In this document: positions 27,049 through 34,802 of the stretch, piece by piece
Layout of the letters: each line of letters opens with the position of its first letter
How positions within the stretch are numbered: the first letter of the stretch is position 1
Assembly (NCBI GenBank): GCA_020845495.1
Contig: JADLFM010000202.1
Location: forward strand, 62,001 to 126,000
Direction of reading: 5' to 3'
Source of the DNA: Chloroflexota bacterium
Lineage (GTDB): Bacteria > Chloroflexota > UBA6077 > JACCZL01
Length of the DNA stretch: 64,000 nucleotides
The notes under the pieces: generated by a model
Database searches by the model: none
The model's input: the letters and a program-made list of their open reading frames with translations, nothing else
What the model was told of the DNA's origin: nothing
Made by a program: the position numbers and the translations under genes

Positions 27049-27941
27049 CCGCCCAACTCGGACACGCCCAACCATCTGGTGCATCGAAACTTCACCGTCG
27101 AGAGTCAAAGCCGCGCTCAGGAAGAGAGACGACCGCCTGTGCCAAAACTCGTCGTGACTCAGCCATCTGTCAGCGGACCGGACGATCCCGGTCTCGCGTC
27201 GTTTCACACTGCCGGCTGGACCGTCGTCCACGAGCCGAACGGCGCCAGGGCCACGCCCGAGCAGTTGTTGGAGATCGTCCAGGGCTCGGATGCTGTCATC
27301 GCCTCATCCGAGCCGTACACGAGAATGGTGCTCGAACGCGCCGACACCCTCAAGCATGTGGCCCGCTGGGGCGTCGGCTTCGATCGAGTCGACGTGCCGG
27401 CCGCGACCGAACTGGGGGTCGTGGTGACAACCACCCAGGGCGCGAATGATTGGGGGGTGGCCGATCACGCCTTCGCGCTGATGCTGTCAGTGGGCCGGCG
27501 GGTCGTCGAGAACGACCGCGCGGTGCGAAGCGGCGGCTGGTCGCGGCCAGCCGGCCGCGACCTGTGGCGAAAGACGCTGGGCATCGTGGGCCTGGGCCGG
27601 ATCGGGCGAGGGGTCGCCCAGCGAGCTAGCGGCTTCGAGATGCCGATCCTGGCCTACGAGCCGTACCCCGACCGCGCCTTCTGCGACCGGTACAACGTGC
27701 GTCTCGTCTCGCTCGACGAGTTGCTACGGGAGAGTGACTACGTCACGCTCCATGCTCCAGGTGGTGCCGAGAACCGCCACCTGATCGACCGCGAGCGGCT
27801 GGCCTTGATGAAACCGACCGCGTACCTCGTCAACACCGCGCGGGGCGCGCTGATCGACGAGGATGCGCTCTATGATGCGCTCACCGCCGGCACGCTTGCC
27901 GGAGCCGGCCTCGACGTTCGCGAGCAGGAGCCGCCCGCCGA
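26485..27941 (+). repeat. Near-identical block shared by dehydrogenase copies 1 and 2
   Basis: 26485-26861 and 27565-27941 align at a constant offset of 1080 nt with about 12 mismatches in 377 nt by eye (about 97%). Sequence just outside on both sides is far more divergent. The shared block encodes the NAD-binding domain and is identical at protein level over about 125 residues. Confidence 0.85.
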
Positions 27942-28119
27942 TACCCGCTTCAACGCTCTGCCAAACGTCGTGCTCACGGCGCACGTGGCCGGCGTGACCG
28001 TGGAGACGATTGCCGCGATGACGGCGATGGCGGCCGAAAGCATCCTCCAGGCGGCACGGGGCGAGAAGCCGCACGGCTTGATCGATCCGGAGGTCTGGGA
28101 GCGCCGCCGCGCGTACTGA
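27139..28119 (+). CDS. D-2-hydroxyacid dehydrogenase, tandem copy 2
   Basis: 326 residues from GTG 27139, chosen because the protein then begins like copies 1 and 3 (PKLVVTQP); an ATG 60 nt upstream has no family support. Motifs are as in copy 1, identical through the NAD domain and catalytic Arg/Glu region, but the His motif reads LTAHVAG with Ala in place of the usual Pro. The substrate-domain halves differ clearly from copy 1, so the two enzymes probably differ in substrate while sharing a cofactor domain. Second in the three-gene run. Confidence 0.87.
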   Translation: MPKLVVTQPSVSGPDDPGLASFHTAGWTVVHEPNGARATPEQLLEIVQGSDAVIASSEPYTRMVLERADTLKHVARWGVGFDRVDVPAATELGVVVTTTQGANDWGVADHAFALMLSVGRRVVENDRAVRSGGWSRPAGRDLWRKTLGIVGLGRIGRGVAQRASGFEMPILAYEPYPDRAFCDRYNVRLVSLDELLRESDYVTLHAPGGAENRHLIDRERLALMKPTAYLVNTARGALIDEDALYDALTAGTLAGAGLDVREQEPPADTRFNALPNVVLTAHVAGVTVETIAAMTAMAAESILQAARGEKPHGLIDPEVWERRRAY

Positions 28120-28221
28120 CCGGCTGGCCACGGTACGGACGTTGGCTCGGTCGAGCGCGATGACGGACGGATGACCTGGAGAGATGACCCGCAGAGATGA
28201 CCTGGAAAGGGGAAGGCGAGC

Positions 28222-29205
28222 ATGCCCAAGGTACTGGTAACCACGCCGGGGGTGACCGGCCCGGACGATCCGCGACTCGAGCGGCTCCGGGCGGCCGGCT
28301 GGGAGATCCGCACCCATCGCTGGCAAGGCGGCCGGCCCTCCGAGGACGTGGTGCTCGAGCTCGTGCAGGGCAACGATGCCGTGATCGCCTCGAGCAACGA
28401 GCGCTACACGCGCTCGCTGCTCGAGCGGGCCGACACCCTCAAGCACGTCGCCCGCTGGGGTGTCGGCTACGAAACGGTCGACGTGCCGGCCGCAAGCGAC
28501 AACGGAGTGCTGGTCACCACGACCCAGGGCTCGAACCACTGGGCGGTGGCCGACCACGCCTTCGCGCTAATGCTGGCCGTCGCCCGCCGTGTGGTCGAGG
28601 TCGACCGGATCGCACGAACCCGGAAATGGGCGCGCCCAATCGCCACCGACGTCTGGCAGAAGACGCTCGGCGTCGTGGGGTTGGGCCGGATCGGCCAGGG
28701 TGTGGTGCAGCGGGCGCGAGGCTTCGATATGCAAGTCCTGGCCTACGAGCCGTATCCAAATCGCGAGTTCTGCGAGAAGTACGACGTTCACCTCGTGCCA
28801 CTGGAACGGGTACTTGGCGAGAGTGACTACGTCACCCTCCACGCGCCCGGGGAGGGTGACAACTATCACCTGATGAACCGTGAGCGGCTCGCGCTGATGA
28901 AGCCGACCGCCTATCTCATCAACACAGCACGCGGCGTCCTGGTCGACGAGGACGCGCTCTATGAAGCGCTCACCGCCGGCAAACTCGCCGGGGCCGGCCT
29001 CGACGTCCGTGAGCAGGAGCCGCCCGAGGACGACCGCTTCGAGGCGCTCGACAACGTGGTGCTGACGCCGCACGTCGCCGGGTCCACCAGGGAAGCCCAG
29101 GCGGTCAGCGCGGTGATGGTGGTGGACACGGTGCTGCAAGCGGCGCGCGGAGAGAAGCCCCATGGGCTGATCAACCCAGATGTCTGGGATCACCGCCGCC
29201 GCTGA
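28222..29205 (+). CDS. D-2-hydroxyacid dehydrogenase, tandem copy 3
   Basis: 327 residues from ATG 28222 with a purine-rich site (GGGGAAGG) upstream. The NAD motif is KTLGVVGLGRIGQGVVQRA; catalytic motifs are INTARGVLVDE, VREQEPP and LTPHVAG. It is similar to copies 1 and 2 but does not share the near-identical block, so it sits outside the conversion event. The 100 nt before it contain GATGACC-type short repeats. Its stop is 21 nt before the SprT-like gene. The three enzymes may reduce or oxidise related 2-keto/2-hydroxy acids, but which ones is unknown. Confidence 0.87.
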   Translation: MPKVLVTTPGVTGPDDPRLERLRAAGWEIRTHRWQGGRPSEDVVLELVQGNDAVIASSNERYTRSLLERADTLKHVARWGVGYETVDVPAASDNGVLVTTTQGSNHWAVADHAFALMLAVARRVVEVDRIARTRKWARPIATDVWQKTLGVVGLGRIGQGVVQRARGFDMQVLAYEPYPNREFCEKYDVHLVPLERVLGESDYVTLHAPGEGDNYHLMNRERLALMKPTAYLINTARGVLVDEDALYEALTAGKLAGAGLDVREQEPPEDDRFEALDNVVLTPHVAGSTREAQAVSAVMVVDTVLQAARGEKPHGLINPDVWDHRRR

Positions 29206-29226
29206 TCCGATGCGCTCACACGTGGC

Positions 29227-29826
29227 ATGATGGTTGTTGCCGACGCGGGAGGGCGCGTGGACGTGAGCGCGGTGGATCGAGTGGGGCCATGGGCGCGGTC
29301 ACTGGCGATGGCCGCGCCCCGTCACCATGACGCGCTCCGCCGGCTCTATCACCGCTGGCACGACTGGAATGGTGCGCTGTACGACGGACGGCTGCGTGAG
29401 CCGCTGTTCGTCGTCGGGACGGCCCGGCCGGACAGTGAGGACGAGCCGGGAGCCTGGGGCCGAGCGGCCCGCAGTCGTCTCGTAGCTGGCCTGACGATCG
29501 TCTTCTTCCGAGTCACGCTCTTCGAGCGTCGACATCCTCGCCTGGACGACGCGGAGCTCGCCCGTCCGCACCGCCGGGACGCCTTCGCCGCGTCGGTCTT
29601 GCTCCACGAGATGGTGCACCAGTGGCAGATCGAGGTGCTGGAACAGTCCGGCGCCGCCCTGGAGACACACGAGGGGCCATTCCAGATACGGGCGGCCGAG
29701 ATCGCGGCGCACCTCGGCCTCGGCCCCATCGAGGCCCCCGAGACCTGGCCGAGCGGCACACCGGATGGCTGGGCCCGCTTCGCGGCCGTCTACGAGGCGC
29801 AGCGTGCGGCCGGCGCCTCTGGCTGA
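29227..29826 (+). CDS. SprT-like zinc metalloprotease domain protein
   Basis: About 199 residues. LLHEMVHQW holds an HExxH zinc motif (His127, Glu128, His131 counting from 29227). THEGPFQIRAAEIAAHLGLG downstream gives the third His (about 148) and the A-x-E-I...LGL pattern of SprT-like domains. The N-terminal YHRWHDWNGALYDGRL resembles the start of the same domain (xxWNxxxFxgxLpxp). SprT/Spartan proteins act on DNA-associated proteins in eukaryotes; bacterial roles are little known. The start is uncertain (ATG 29227 or 29230, or an internal start). It lies 21 nt after dehydrogenase copy 3. Confidence 0.75.
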   Translation: MMVVADAGGRVDVSAVDRVGPWARSLAMAAPRHHDALRRLYHRWHDWNGALYDGRLREPLFVVGTARPDSEDEPGAWGRAARSRLVAGLTIVFFRVTLFERRHPRLDDAELARPHRRDAFAASVLLHEMVHQWQIEVLEQSGAALETHEGPFQIRAAEIAAHLGLGPIEAPETWPSGTPDGWARFAAVYEAQRAAGASG

Positions 29827-29862
29827 ACGGGCGCCGCTCACCGTCAACACGGCCGGTCCACG

Positions 29863-32157
29863 TTACGACGCCAGGTGTGGTGGCACCAGGCCCCGCGCGC
29901 TCGCCCAGGCGGCAATCTGTGCCCGTGAGTGGAACGAGAGCCGTCGTAGGGCGTTCACGATGTGATTGGCGACCGTGCCTTCGGTCAGGACCAGCCGCTC
30001 GGCGATCTGCGCGTTCGTCAGCCCCTGTGCGACGAGCGCCGCGATCTCCAACTGGCGAGGGGTCAGGGGGCCGCGCGGACTTGCAGTCTCGGGCGGCGGC
30101 TCGAATGGCAGCGAGCAGTCGATAGTGGTGTCGCCGGCCGCGTTCGAACCGGTCCAGACGCGCCCGCCGTGTGCTTCGATGAGCTTCCGTGCGATGTAGA
30201 GCCCGGAGTCGAAGCCGATCCGGCCGCCGCGTGGGGCTGGCTGGTTGAACCGCTCGAAGACACGTGGCAGCTCGTGAGCGGGAAGCGTCGACCCAGGAGT
30301 CACGACGGTAAGGTGCGCTGCGTCGGACTGCGTTTCGAGCCGTACCAGGATCTCCCGGCCCGGCGCGCCGTAGCGGGCGGCATGTTCGAGCACATCGTCC
30401 AACACCTGGGCCAGCCGATCGGGATCCCAGCGCCCGACGATGCTCGGCCTGGTCGCCACGATGCGCATCGTGCACGCCGGGTGAATCACTCGTGTCTGCC
30501 TGATCGCCTTCCGGGTGAGCGCCACCAGATCGCGCGGTGTCCGGTTGAGTCGGAGCGCACCAGCCGCGAGCGCCGAGTTGTCGAGCAGATCCCCGACGAG
30601 ACGATAGAGGTGGTCCGCCTGCGCGAGGATGCCGTCGACGGCGGCCTCGTCGAAGCGATTGCCGTCCTTCAAGTGGCTGGCGAAGCCCCGGAGGGAGTCG
30701 ACTGGCGTGCGCAGTTCGCGCGTGACAAGGGCAACGAACTCATCCCGCATACGATCGAGCATGCGCCGGTGTGAGATGTCGTGCGCAACCACGACGCACG
30801 CTGGCCCTGTCGGCAGATCGATTCTACTCGCTCGCATCTCTACCGGAACAGTCCTGCCATCCTTCTTGATAGCTTCCCCATCGCCCTCCCAGGATCCGCG
30901 TGCGACGACCTGCCTGAGCTCCTGTTCTGCTGACCCGCCCTCGAGTCGGAAGATGCCGGTCACGTGTAGCGTGCCGAGCTCCTGGATGGTGTAGCCCAGG
31001 AGTACCAGGGCAGCGCGGTTCGCGTCGAGCAGGCGTCCATCTGCGTCAGCGGCCAGGACCGCATCGGCAGTGCCTTCGAACAGGTGACGGTAACGGGTCT
31101 CAGCCTCCTGCGCGCGTGCGAGAAGTCGCTCCCGCTCCGCTTCGGCCGCTTTCCGGTCGGTGATGTCGCGCCAGTTCCCCCGATACACGAAGCCGCTGGG
31201 CAGATCGATGCGCACCGTCCGGCTCTCGATGGGAACGGCAGTGCCGTCCTTTCGCCGTACGAGAAGTTCGCCGTCCCACCGGCCGTCGCGCTCCAGCGTG
31301 GCGTACCCTTCAGCGACCACGGACGGCTCGCCCACGATCAGCCCATCCAGCCACGGTTGCCGTCCCAAGAGCTCGTCTCGTCGAGAGTCGAGCAACCGCG
31401 TTGCTGCCTGGTTGGCGTCGATGAGTCGGCCTCGCTCGTTCATCATCAGGACCGCATCGGCGCCGTGCTGAAACCAGGCTCGATAGCGCGCCTCGGTCTC
31501 TTCGGCTGCCGTGCGGGCAGCCCGCTCGCGAGCGAGTGCTTGTCGCGCCCGTTCGGCCTGCATTCGGTCGCTGATATCGTGGAAGATCGCAGCCGCCGCC
31601 AGGATTCGCCCCTCACGATCGCGGATCGGGGCGGCGCTCACTTCGACCGTACCGCGCATGCCGTTGGCCAGTTCGACTTCGATCTCTTCGCGGTCTACGA
31701 CCGCGCCGGTTGTCACTGCGCGCGAGAGCGGCCACTCGTCGGGCCGGTACGGTCGGCCGTCGGCATGATAGCCGTGATACCGAGCGCAGCCACCAACCCC
31801 CGTGCTCTCGTTGCCCTCGCCGGCGGGCATCCGCCAGAATCGAGCCAGGTACGCATTCCTGAGGATGAGCCGGCCCGAGGGCGCCTCGACGACCTCGATG
31901 CCCACTGGCAACCGCCGCAGGATGGCTTGAAGGACGAGCTCATCCGACACGGTCAAGTACGCGGCAGGCGGCTCCTGCCGCCGTGTACGCCGGGCTCCTG
32001 CTGCTTCGAGTTCGCCGAGCATCGCACGCAACGCCTGTAGCACCTTATCGAGGACATCAGCGCGCTCAGGCGGCAGGTCATGGGCAATGCGGCGGATACC
32101 GTCAAGGTGCGCGCGCACCTCGTCGGTCGGGCCTGGAGAAGGGTCATGGCTCATCAT
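29863..32157 (-). CDS. Multi-PAS sensor with degenerate histidine-kinase core fused to a LuxR-type HTH
   Basis: 764 residues. A coiled N-terminus is followed by three PAS domains (about 75-200, 220-345, 355-470; repeated ...DITDRK/DISDRM/DISHRR ends). A HisKA-like helix pair comes next, then an HATPase-like domain (about 550-690) and a C-terminal LuxR/NarL HTH (LTPRQLEIAALVAQGLTNAQIAERLVLTEGTVANHI). The H-box reads VTRELRTP: Arg480 (codon 30720-30718) replaces the phospho-His. The N-box reads DDVLEHAARYG without the Asn, and the G1 region reads VVTPGSTLP without the Asp-x-Gly. So it probably cannot autophosphorylate and instead couples PAS signals directly to DNA binding (inference). GGGGGGC precedes the ATGATG start. 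Confidence 0.88.
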   Translation of the reverse strand: MMSHDPSPGPTDEVRAHLDGIRRIAHDLPPERADVLDKVLQALRAMLGELEAAGARRTRRQEPPAAYLTVSDELVLQAILRRLPVGIEVVEAPSGRLILRNAYLARFWRMPAGEGNESTGVGGCARYHGYHADGRPYRPDEWPLSRAVTTGAVVDREEIEVELANGMRGTVEVSAAPIRDREGRILAAAAIFHDISDRMQAERARQALARERAARTAAEETEARYRAWFQHGADAVLMMNERGRLIDANQAATRLLDSRRDELLGRQPWLDGLIVGEPSVVAEGYATLERDGRWDGELLVRRKDGTAVPIESRTVRIDLPSGFVYRGNWRDITDRKAAEAERERLLARAQEAETRYRHLFEGTADAVLAADADGRLLDANRAALVLLGYTIQELGTLHVTGIFRLEGGSAEQELRQVVARGSWEGDGEAIKKDGRTVPVEMRASRIDLPTGPACVVVAHDISHRRMLDRMRDEFVALVTRELRTPVDSLRGFASHLKDGNRFDEAAVDGILAQADHLYRLVGDLLDNSALAAGALRLNRTPRDLVALTRKAIRQTRVIHPACTMRIVATRPSIVGRWDPDRLAQVLDDVLEHAARYGAPGREILVRLETQSDAAHLTVVTPGSTLPAHELPRVFERFNQPAPRGGRIGFDSGLYIARKLIEAHGGRVWTGSNAAGDTTIDCSLPFEPPPETASPRGPLTPRQLEIAALVAQGLTNAQIAERLVLTEGTVANHIVNALRRLSFHSRAQIAAWASARGLVPPHLAS

Positions 32158-32263
32158 GCCCCCCGGCGCCTCGATGTTGGCGGGGCTGGACTCCGTGTCG
32201 AAGACGGCGGCCGGCCCCGCTGCCCGCGCTTCCGCTGCCTACCGCCGCGGTCTCCCCGCTCGC

Positions 32264-32306
32264 GCGCTCGTCGGAGATGCGCTCGTCGGAGATGCGCTCG
32301 TCGGAG
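32264..32306. repeat. Three tandem copies of a 15-bp unit
   Basis: GCGCTCGTCGGAGAT is repeated at 32264-32278 and 32279-32293, with a partial third copy at 32294-32306. It lies about 110 nt upstream of the PAS-LuxR start and could be slippage or an operator array. Confidence 0.7.
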
Positions 32307-32486
32307 GGAGGTGCGTCACCTGTGCGACACACACACGCACGACGGCGGTCGGCATGCGCAGGTGAACCGGGCTGGCCCCGGCGCTGGCGTGCTTTCGCAT
32401 ACACACTGACCACAGTCTGCATCGCCGTCGGCTCTCCCAGGCCGCATCGTGGTCGTGGTGGCTATCACGCTCCGGGTCGAGGTCGA

Positions 32487-32513
32487 CAGTGTCGCGCATG
32501 GTACGCGACACTG
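32487..32513 (-). terminator. Stem-loop downstream of the dehydrogenase at 32680
   Basis: Perfect 10-bp inverted repeat (32487-32496 with 32504-32513, 7-nt loop). It is 167 nt past the dehydrogenase stop, so it may be its terminator or an operator for the PAS-LuxR gene. Confidence 0.4.
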
Positions 32514-32679
32514 CATCCCACGAAATACGCTCGTATGGTTGAGCATACGTGAATTTACGGGCAAGCGCCAGTGCCCGACGAGACGTGCGGCCATGCGGGA
32601 TGCCGGGCGGCCGGCCTCCCGGAAATAGGAATGCCGGCTGGTGAGGCTCGGTAGCGCCACCAGGAACGTGGCGGCGCGG

Positions 32680-33684
32680 CTACTCCTGGGGCAGCCCCAA
32701 GATGCGCTCTCGCCAGCGAGCGATCGCATCGGGATTGATCACGTGCGTCGGCGGCTCGCCGTGCATGACGCGCTCGACAGCCTGCACCACGGCCTCGACA
32801 CCGGCAGGCCCGGTCTCGAGATTGTGGCCGACCGCGTGGGGTGTAAGGATGACGCGGCCAGGATCGCACTGCAACAGGGGGTTGTCCATGTCGATCGGCT
32901 CACGCTCGAACACGTCGACGGCCGCGCCTGCCAACCGCCCGGCGTCGATCGCCTCGGCCAGCGCGACCTCGTCCACGGTTCCACCCCGCCCGGTGCTTAC
33001 GAGCACGGCAGTGGGCTTCATGAGCTCGAGTTCGCGGCGGCCTATCAGTCCGACGGTTTCCGGCGTGCGCGGCGTATGAATCGAGATGACGTCCGACGTA
33101 GTCAACAGGCGGTCGAGGGGAATCGTGCCTGCCACGTACGGATCGTACACCTGGAGCGTAACCTGCCATCCCTGGAGCCGCGCCGCGACGGCCCGCGCGA
33201 TCCGTCCATAGCCGACGAGCCCAACGGTGCGCCCGCGTAGCAGATGGGACGAGAGCGCCAGGCGCCAGGCCCCAGCCCGCAGGGACGCCTCCTTACGCTT
33301 CAACTCCAGGAGGAGCGCCACCATCAACATGACGGACGCTTCGGCCATGCCGATGACGATTTCGTCGGTCGGGCAGTTCGCTACCAGCACTCCCAGTTCA
33401 GTCGCCGCCTCGACGTCGATGTGATCCGTGCCGATGACCGGGCTGCACACGAGTCGGAGGCGTGGCGCGGCACGCAGGACGCCGGCCGGGAACGCCATGG
33501 CCGGTTCGGCAACGATCGCATCCGCGCCTGCCACCAGGGCAGCCAGGGTTTGGGGTGTGGGTGGTTCGCCCGACGCACGCTCAATTTCTACGAGCGCAGC
33601 ACCGGCCGCTCGGAGCCGGGCGTGCAGACCTGCAATCGCCGGGAACTCGGCGGGTACGGCAATCGTCGACACACTCACATCCAA
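32680..33684 (-). CDS. D-2-hydroxyacid dehydrogenase family protein
   Basis: 334 residues. LVCSPVIGTDHIDVEAATELGV, GRTVGLVGYGRIARAVAARL (NAD Gly motif), VLVSTGRGGTVDEVALAEA (catalytic Arg), EREPIDMDNPLL and VILTPHAVGHN (catalytic His) are the family marks. The C-terminus PPTHVINPDAI is also typical. The first codon is TTG at 33684; GTG at 33678 is an equally weak alternative, as no Shine-Dalgarno site is clear. It is the fifth member of this family in the window and differs from the tandem set. Substrate unknown. Confidence 0.83.
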   Translation of the reverse strand: MDVSVSTIAVPAEFPAIAGLHARLRAAGAALVEIERASGEPPTPQTLAALVAGADAIVAEPAMAFPAGVLRAAPRLRLVCSPVIGTDHIDVEAATELGVLVANCPTDEIVIGMAEASVMLMVALLLELKRKEASLRAGAWRLALSSHLLRGRTVGLVGYGRIARAVAARLQGWQVTLQVYDPYVAGTIPLDRLLTTSDVISIHTPRTPETVGLIGRRELELMKPTAVLVSTGRGGTVDEVALAEAIDAGRLAGAAVDVFEREPIDMDNPLLQCDPGRVILTPHAVGHNLETGPAGVEAVVQAVERVMHGEPPTHVINPDAIARWRERILGLPQE

Positions 33685-33818
33685 TCCGCGTCACGGATGA
33701 GTCTCATCGGGCGATCTCACACTGGGGCGCTCGTTGGGTCACGTCATGCGAGGTGACACCGCCGGCGACGACATGCTACATCAACCGGATGCTCGAGCAG
33801 GTGCTCGCCCCGGTTCAC

Positions 33819-34238
33819 TCACATGAGCACATGTGTCAGCGGGACGAAACGCTCGATCTCGGAGAGCAGGGTGCTGAGGTCGAACGGTTTGGTGACGAGC
33901 GCGTCGGGCGCGGGCACTGGCGCCAGGTCACGAGGCGCGGCGCTCAGCATGATGACCGGGATGCGGCGTGTCTCCGCCTCGCACCGTAGCCGTTCGAGGA
34001 GGCTCTGCCCGGTACCGCCGGGGAGGTAGTGATCGAGCAGGATCACGTCGGGCCGACGTTCTCGGGCGAGTTGCAGCCCGCTTTCCGCATCCACGGCGCG
34101 CACGACCGACGCGCCCTCCGTCGAGAGCACTTCGTCGAGCAGGTTGCCAATCGCTTCGTCGTCTTCGATAACCAGCGCCAGGGGGATGGCATGACGGTCG
34201 TCGTCGACGTTCCGCCGTGCGAGGCGCTCGTACTTCAC
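33819..34238 (-). CDS. Single-domain response regulator (receiver only)
   Basis: About 139 residues from GTG 34238; the frame is open to 34508 but that stretch is unlike a protein family. The receiver motifs are IEDDEAIGN (acidic pair), VILLDHYLPGGTG (phospho-Asp), VIMLSAAP (Ser) and LVTKPFDL (Lys). No output domain follows, so it acts by protein contact, as CheY/Spo0F do. No kinase is adjacent: the nearest sensor (29863-32157) lacks its phospho-His and is unlikely to be the donor. The start remains uncertain. Confidence 0.75.
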   Translation of the reverse strand: MKYERLARRNVDDDRHAIPLALVIEDDEAIGNLLDEVLSTEGASVVRAVDAESGLQLARERRPDVILLDHYLPGGTGQSLLERLRCEAETRRIPVIMLSAAPRDLAPVPAPDALVTKPFDLSTLLSEIERFVPLTHVLM

Positions 34239-34802
34239 CAATGGCAAGATCGTGCTCCTGTGTCCGGTCCCCCAGGCGCGTGCAGCGGCCCGGACGTCAT
34301 CGTCCGCCGCGTGGGCTGGGCACCAGGAACGGGCTCCCCCGACCCGTCTGGCGCTGCCCGCGCTTGCCGCGTCGTCTCCACGCGCCTCAACGTCGAGGCA
34401 CCTGGAGATCACGCGACGGTGACAGCGTAGCGAACATGTCCATGCATCGCCATCCCAAGACCTATATATGTTTCTGGGTAACAAAGGGAAACACAAGCGC
34501 CGCGTCACCTCCTCAGATGACGGACGCCCGGACGCCGTGGCGCCGTGGCGCCGTCACTGGATTGACGGGCGGAGGATTGGCTGGTAGACTGGCAAGGCTC
34601 GTGTCCGAAGGTGTCGTCTCGGAGTCGTAACGACGACTGAGACGACCGTGGTCCCTCACGAGCATCACCACGCGCAGCCGCCAGAACTCGTCGCTGGCGG
34701 ATGGGGCGCTGGTGACACGGCCGATCGCAGCGTGCGCGCCGGCCCGCCGGAGTGTAGGAGCCTGACGTCACGCTGCTTCGAGTAAGCGAGCATCGCACGC
34801 GC
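34239..34802. other. Divergent intergenic region with a possible AT-rich promoter
   Basis: About 560 nt between the receiver gene and the FecR-like gene. A rare AT-rich patch around 34460-34500 holds TATATA on the minus strand (34468-34463), a possible -10 for the receiver gene, with only a poor -35 (TTTCCC). Nothing else is recognised. Confidence 0.35.

Larger units (their letters stand above)
32158..32679. other. Intergenic region with short repeats
   Basis: About 520 nt upstream of the PAS-LuxR gene. Apart from the 15-bp repeats and the stem-loop listed separately, nothing recognisable is seen. Open frames here are low-complexity and lack family features. Confidence 0.45.

Noticed and set aside
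29863..34238. PAS-LuxR protein and receiver-only protein as a cognate kinase-regulator pair
   Set aside because: The PAS-LuxR protein lacks the phospho-accepting His, and a dehydrogenase gene separates the two.
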